5,059 bases of DNA from Solirubrobacterales bacterium. GTDB taxonomy: Bacteria; Actinomycetota; Thermoleophilia; Solirubrobacterales; Solirubrobacteraceae. Numbering within the stretch: position 1 is the first letter of the stretch; the number at the start of each line of letters is the position of its first letter. Below the pieces are notes generated by a model, which saw only the letters and a program-made list of their open reading frames with translations, searched no databases and had not been told where the DNA came from. Of the stretch, positions 1 to 5,059 are shown piece by piece. Where the stretch lies: NCBI GenBank assembly GCA_003151895.1, contig PLYX01000245.1, forward strand, positions 1-5,059. The letters are read 5' to 3'. Made by a program: the position numbers and the translations under genes.

Positions 1-2453
<2,453 letters not shown>

Positions 2454-2457
2454 CGCC

Positions 2458-2520
2458 TCAGCCCTCTGCTCGCGGCAACCGACGCCGGAGCACGCCGGCT
2501 ATCGAGTGGGTGGTGCGCAT
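2458..2520 (-). CDS. Possible 20-codon leader ORF between pth and mfd (speculative)
   Basis: An ATG at 2520 opens a 20-codon frame (MRTTHSIAGVLRRR, ending RAEG) that stops with TGA at 2458-2460, four nt before the mfd start. GGGGAG inside the last pth codons (2527-2532) sits 6 nt before this ATG, which is good Shine-Dalgarno geometry. The ATG comes one codon after the pth TAG and in the same frame. The peptide is basic, with three consecutive Arg, and resembles no family I recognise. It could be a translated linker that couples pth and mfd translation, or chance in a 70-nt gap. Only the geometry supports it. Confidence 0.2.
   Translation of the reverse strand: MRTTHSIAGVLRRRLPRAEG
2462..2467 (-). 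promoter_or_regulatory. Ribosome binding site of mfd
   Basis: AGAGGG lies 8 nt before the mfd ATG at 2453 and is a good partial match to the Shine-Dalgarno consensus. It supports this start, which is also forced by the in-frame TAG further upstream. It overlaps the last codons of the possible 20-codon ORF at 2458-2520, so any ribosome finishing that ORF would stop on top of this site. Confidence 0.55.
2484..2499 (-). other. Small GC hairpin in the pth-mfd gap
   Basis: On the minus strand GCCGG and CCGGC form a perfect 5-bp stem around a 6-nt loop (CGTGCT). No T-tract follows, so it does not look like an intrinsic terminator. At this GC content such a stem can easily arise by chance. If real, it could modulate mfd translation or mark an RNA processing point between pth and mfd. 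Confidence 0.2.
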
Positions 2521-2523
2521 GGG

Positions 2524-3207
2524 CTACTCCCCTTCACCTTCACCTAGCACGACGCGCTCGACAGCCTCGCAAGCGCGGTCGATCAGATCGCTGACCTCGG
2601 TGGAGGACTCGCGGAAGCGTCCGAGCACGTAGGAGGAGACGATCTCCGGGTCGGTGGAGGCCGGCCGGCCGACGCCGACCCGCACGCGCATGAAGTCGGC
2701 GCTGCCGAGCTCGCGCTTGATCGACTTCAGGCCGTTGTGACCGGCGAGACCGCCTCCCAGGCGCGTGCGAACGTCACCGAACGGCAGGTCGATCTCGTCG
2801 TGCACGACGAGCACGCGCTCCAGCGGGAGCTTGAAGGAGCCGCGGGCGGGACCCACCGAGCGTCCCGCGTCGTTCATGTAGGTTTGCGGCCACAGCACCG
2901 CCACGCGCTGCCCCACGCGCATGCGTGAGGCAGGCTTATCCTCGGATATGCCACCGTCGGACGGCCCCGTGGACATACCACCGGCGAGCATGCCCCCGGA
3001 GACGCGGTCCTCGGCCGTCGCTGGTATCCGACCCTCGGCGATGCGTCCGCGGAAGCGGTCCTTGGCGCGCGAAAGCTCCCAACGTGAGGCGAGCTCGTCG
3101 GCGACCATGAAGCCGACGTTGTGGCGGGTGGATGCGTGCTCGCGGCCGGGGTTGCCCAGCCCGACGATCAGCCAGTCGCTCCGAGCGCCGCCGCCAAAGG
3201 GGCGCAG
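2524..3207 (-). CDS. pth: Peptidyl-tRNA hydrolase, with non-canonical (probably CTG) start and an internal insert
   Basis: Pth cleaves the ester bond of peptidyl-tRNA released from stalled ribosomes, freeing tRNA in the cytoplasm. The expected catalytic set is present: Asn of GLGNP (codon at 3153), His of TRHN (3123), Asn of QTYMN, Asp of HDEIDLP and Asn of GHNGLKS. The first two lie upstream of the first in-frame ATG (3108), so that ATG cannot give an active enzyme. Between the rplY TAG (3211-3213) and 3108 there is no ATG, GTG or TTG; the candidates are CTG at 3207 (227 aa) or CTG at 3171 (215 aa). I chose 3207 because GAGGAG lies 6 nt upstream and the following residues (RPFGGGARSDW) read naturally into LIVGLGNP. 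Known Pth proteins are usually ~185-200 aa; the excess is mainly a Gly/Met/Ser-rich insert of ~35 residues before GQRVAVL. The C-terminus ends in GEGEGE and lacks the usual NR-type tail. The family is certain; the start is not. Confidence 0.93.
   Translation of the reverse strand: MRPFGGGARSDWLIVGLGNPGREHASTRHNVGFMVADELASRWELSRAKDRFRGRIAEGRIPATAEDRVSGGMLAGGMSTGPSDGGISEDKPASRMRVGQRVAVLWPQTYMNDAGRSVGPARGSFKLPLERVLVVHDEIDLPFGDVRTRLGGGLAGHNGLKSIKRELGSADFMRVRVGVGRPASTDPEIVSSYVLGRFRESSTEVSDLIDRACEAVERVVLGEGEGE
2942..3031. repeat. Imperfect inverted repeat bounding the in-frame insert of pth
   Basis: TCGGATA at 2942-2948 is the exact reverse complement of TATCCGA at 3025-3031. Pairing resumes for three more bases (CCA 2951-2953 with TGG 3022-3024) after a 2-nt bulge. 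The interval matches the part of pth that encodes the extra Gly/Met/Ser-rich segment. Within it the motif GGN-GGY-ATR recurs three times on the minus strand (GGGGGCATG, GGTGGTATG, GGTGGCATA). A- or T-ending codons, including ATA twice, are unusually frequent here. It may be a small palindromic element or a locally duplicated sequence; chance is not excluded. Confidence 0.35.
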
Positions 3208-3219
3208 GAGCTACTCCTC
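3205..3219 (-). promoter_or_regulatory. rplY stop / pth initiation junction
   Basis: The minus strand reads GAGGAG TAG CTC CTG. The last two Glu codons of rplY double as a strong Shine-Dalgarno sequence, 6 nt before a CTG that I take as the pth start. This geometry favours translational coupling, with ribosomes ending rplY re-initiating on pth. The competing start is CTG at 3171, preceded by GGAG (3179-3182) with a 7-nt spacer. Confidence 0.4.
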
Positions 3220-3876
3220 GGGGGAGGCGGCGCCATCGTCTGCGGGCGCCTCGCCGGCGCCGGCCTCGCCGACGAGCTCGGTCTCGGACTCGATCTCGGC
3301 CTCCTCCTCGGTCTGCAGGCGAGGCGCTGAGAGCGAGGCGACGGTGGTGGCGGGATCGTCGAGCAGCGTGACGCCGTCGGGTGCTGCGATCGCCTCCAGG
3401 ATGAGCGTGTCGCCGATCTGCATCTCGCCGACCCCATGGACGATCGACTCCGGGATGGCGGTCGGGAGCGCCTCTACGTTCAGCTCGCGCGTGAGCTGCT
3501 CGAGGATCCCGCCTTCCTTGACCCCGGTGGTGTCGTCGACGCCGGTGAGCTCGAGCGCCACCACCGCGTGAATCGGCTTGTCCAGGCGCACCCGCAACAG
3601 GTCCACGTGGGTGGTGTCGCCCCGCACCGGATCGCGCTGGGCTTCCTTGAGCACCACCGGTGTGGGCTTGGAGCCGTCGATGCTGAGGTCGACCACGGCG
3701 CCCGAGCCGGCGAGCGCGACGCGCAGTTCGCGCGCGTCGACGCTGAAGCTGACGGACTCGGCGTCGCCCCCGTAGAGCACTCCCGGGATGCGTCCGGTGC
3801 GGCGTAGGCGGCGCGCGGAGCGCGACCCATCCGGGTCGCGGCTTGCAACGTCGAGCTTGGTGGTGGCGGTGGCCAT
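3211..3876 (-). CDS. rplY: 50S ribosomal protein L25/general stress protein Ctc family
   Basis: L25 binds 5S rRNA in the large ribosomal subunit. At 221 aa this is the long, two-domain Ctc/TL5-type form, not the ~94-aa enterobacterial one. The N-terminal 5S-binding domain (~1-96) carries the basic signature RRLRRTGRIPGVLYGG (22-37), KEAQRDPVRG and HVDLLRV (90-96). The C-terminal beta domain (~97-186) includes GVKEGGILEQL and PESIVHGV. Residues ~187-221 form a Glu/Asp/Ala-rich tail, as is common in actinobacterial members. The ATG at 3876 gives a normal N-terminus (MATATTKLDV). No clear Shine-Dalgarno sequence lies in the 16 nt after the upstream gene. The gene ends in TAG, and the same frame continues into pth without another stop. 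Confidence 0.96.
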   Translation of the reverse strand: MATATTKLDVASRDPDGSRSARRLRRTGRIPGVLYGGDAESVSFSVDARELRVALAGSGAVVDLSIDGSKPTPVVLKEAQRDPVRGDTTHVDLLRVRLDKPIHAVVALELTGVDDTTGVKEGGILEQLTRELNVEALPTAIPESIVHGVGEMQIGDTLILEAIAAPDGVTLLDDPATTVASLSAPRLQTEEEAEIESETELVGEAGAGEAPADDGAASPEE

Positions 3877-3892
3877 GAGAAGGCCGGGGACT

Positions 3893-4372
3893 TTAGCAAT
3901 CCCCTTCGTTTGGGATCGGCGCGCTCAGCGAGAGCAGGGCGACCGAAACGCCCGCGAAGAGGTTTCCGGTGCGCTTCACCTTGACACATTGGACGGTGGG
4001 CAGGTGCCCGATTACGGTCCATGCCACGCGCGTAGGGCCGGTGGCGCCGGTGAGCGAATAGGCGGTGTGAGAGGTGAGCGAGAGGATCTTGACTGACCCG
4101 GAGCGGCGCACGGCGGCGGCGTTGGTCTTGACGCTCGCCACGCACGCGGGGCTCAAACGGCAGCCTGAGAGCTGCGAGAGCATCCCCTCCTCGTTGCCGG
4201 ACGCCTCGGCTTGCAGCAGGGCGAGCAGGTCGTCGCGTTCGACGTTCTCGGTCGAGAGGAAGCGCGCCAGCAGACCGCTGATCGCCAGGAACAGCACGAG
4301 GCCGATCGCTATCAGCACAAGACGCTTACCACGCGGAACGCGCGCCCTGCCCGTGGAGGCCGCCGCGGGCAC
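3893..4372 (-). CDS. Uncharacterised single-pass membrane protein with a small cysteine-containing outer domain
   Basis: I do not recognise a named family. The 159-aa protein starts with a short basic segment (residues 1-17), then one strongly hydrophobic helix (~18-36, LVLIAIGLVLFLAISGLLA). The remaining ~120 residues are soluble and, by the positive-inside rule, probably extracytoplasmic. They begin with a short acidic, Leu-rich helix (ERDDLLALLQAE), followed by Cys71 and Cys77 (GCRLSPAC), a predicted beta-rich part (SVKILSL, TRVAWTVIG), Cys129 (VQC) and Cys159 as the last residue. Four cysteines outside the membrane could make two disulfides. The start is GTG at 4372, directly after the prs TGA with no gap, suggesting coupled translation. 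The TM segment could instead be an uncleaved or cleaved signal peptide. An NTF2-like or other small alpha/beta fold is possible but unproven. Confidence 0.85.
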   Translation of the reverse strand: MPAAASTGRARVPRGKRLVLIAIGLVLFLAISGLLARFLSTENVERDDLLALLQAEASGNEEGMLSQLSGCRLSPACVASVKTNAAAVRRSGSVKILSLTSHTAYSLTGATGPTRVAWTVIGHLPTVQCVKVKRTGNLFAGVSVALLSLSAPIPNEGDC

Positions 4373-5059
4373 TCAGAACAGCTGGTTCTCGCCGCCGAAC
4401 ACTTCGCTGACCGAGTCGTCGGTGAAGATGCGGCGGATCGAGTCGGTGAGCAGCTCGGCGCACGGGAGCACACGTATGTTCTTGGGGAGGCTTGGACGCG
4501 CGGGGATGGTGTCGGTGACGACGATCTCCTTGAGTCCAGAGGCGGCGAGGTTCTCGAAGGCGGCGCCGGAGAAGACGGCGTGGGTTGCCGCGGCATAGAC
4601 GCTCTCGGCGCCCGCGTCGAGCACGGTGCGGGCGGCGGCCCTGAGCGTGCCGGCGGTGTCGATCATGTCGTCGACGATCACCGCCGTCTTGCCCTTCACG
4701 TCGCCGATGACGTAGACGATCTCGGCGACCTGCTGGGCGGGGCGCTCCTTGTCGAGGATCGCGAGCTCGGCTCCGATCTTGGAGGCGAACTTCTTGTTGA
4801 GCTTGACGCGGCCGGCGTCGGGGGCGACCACGACGAGGTCGGAGAGCCCGAGGTCGCCGAAGTACTGGGTGAGCATGAACAGCGCGGTCATGTGATCGAC
4901 GGGCTTCTGGAAGAAGCCCTGGATCTGACCGGCGTGAAGGTCCATCGTGAGCACCCGGTCGGCGCCGGCGGCCTCGATCATGCGAGCCACCAGGCGCGCT
5001 GAGATCGGCTCGCGGGGCGCGGACTTCTTGTCCTGGCGGGAATAACCGAACCAGGGCGT
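4373..5059 (-). CDS. prs: Ribose-phosphate pyrophosphokinase (PRPP synthase), C-terminal ~228 residues
   Basis: This enzyme transfers pyrophosphate from ATP to ribose 5-phosphate, making PRPP for purine, pyrimidine, histidine, tryptophan and NAD synthesis in the cytoplasm. The frame is open to the right edge, so roughly 90-100 N-terminal residues of a usual ~315-330 are missing. Visible class I hallmarks are the flexible catalytic loop YSRQDKK at the very start of the visible part, the metal/ATP-binding MDLHAGQIQGFF, the IVVAP-like segment (LVVVAPDAG), and the PRPP-binding VDDMIDTAGT (4646-4675). THAVFSG and VTDTIP, conserved in the C-terminal half, follow. The C-terminus ENQLF ends in TGA at 4373-4375, and the next gene starts on the very next base. 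The visible frame shows no disruption and no lost key residue. Confidence 0.96.
   Translation of the reverse strand, partial: TPWFGYSRQDKKSAPREPISARLVARMIEAAGADRVLTMDLHAGQIQGFFQKPVDHMTALFMLTQYFGDLGLSDLVVVAPDAGRVKLNKKFASKIGAELAILDKERPAQQVAEIVYVIGDVKGKTAVIVDDMIDTAGTLRAAARTVLDAGAESVYAAATHAVFSGAAFENLAASGLKEIVVTDTIPARPSLPKNIRVLPCAELLTDSIRRIFTDDSVSEVFGGENQLF

Noticed and set aside
2454..2523. Intrinsic terminator between pth and mfd
   Set aside because: The only hairpin found has a 5-bp stem and no following T-tract, so termination here is not supported.
3436..3807. 123-codon plus-strand frame opposite rplY
   Set aside because: It is antisense to a well-supported L25 frame and has no ribosome binding site or domain that I can see.
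4211..5002. 263-codon open frame on the plus strand opposite prs and the small membrane protein
   Set aside because: It is antisense to the clearly real prs. Its translation is a low-complexity run of Gly, Val, Asp, Glu and Leu typical of a codon shadow.

Overview
The window is a high-GC bacterial housekeeping cluster in which every supported gene lies on the minus strand. Read in transcription order (high to low coordinates) it is: the 3' part of prs (PRPP synthase), a small unrecognised single-pass membrane protein, rplY (ribosomal protein L25/CTC family), pth (peptidyl-tRNA hydrolase) and the first ~817 codons of mfd (transcription-repair coupling factor). The order prs - rplY - pth - mfd is familiar from actinobacteria. 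The very high GC, the acidic-tailed two-domain L25 and the extra gene between prs and rplY suggest an actinobacterial relative, perhaps the Thermoleophilia/Solirubrobacterales. That placement is inference from composition, gene order and protein style; no search was run.

Layout: prs runs off the right edge (stop at 4373-4375). Its TGA is followed immediately by the GTG start of the small membrane protein (3893-4372). After 16 nt comes rplY (3211-3876). pth (2524 to about 3207) begins directly after the rplY stop, in the same frame. A 70-nt gap holds a possible 20-codon ORF and a small hairpin. mfd (1-2453) then runs off the left edge just past its first helicase domain. Spacings of 0, 16, about 3 and 70 nt on one strand suggest an operon. 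I see no convincing promoter or intrinsic terminator. No stretch over 300 nt lacks a gene, and I found no tRNA, rRNA, CRISPR array, insertion sequence or integrase.

The genes are core functions: PRPP supply for nucleotide synthesis (prs), 5S rRNA binding in the large subunit (rplY), recycling of peptidyl-tRNA (pth) and rescue of RNA polymerase stalled at DNA lesions (mfd). I see no evidence of a new defence, mobile or biosynthetic system. The points worth a second look concern pth. It has no in-frame ATG, GTG or TTG upstream of its catalytic N-terminus, it shares an unbroken frame with rplY apart from one TAG, and it carries an unusual Gly/Met-rich in-frame insert bounded by an imperfect inverted repeat. 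mfd has a smaller Gly-rich insert in its N-terminal module.
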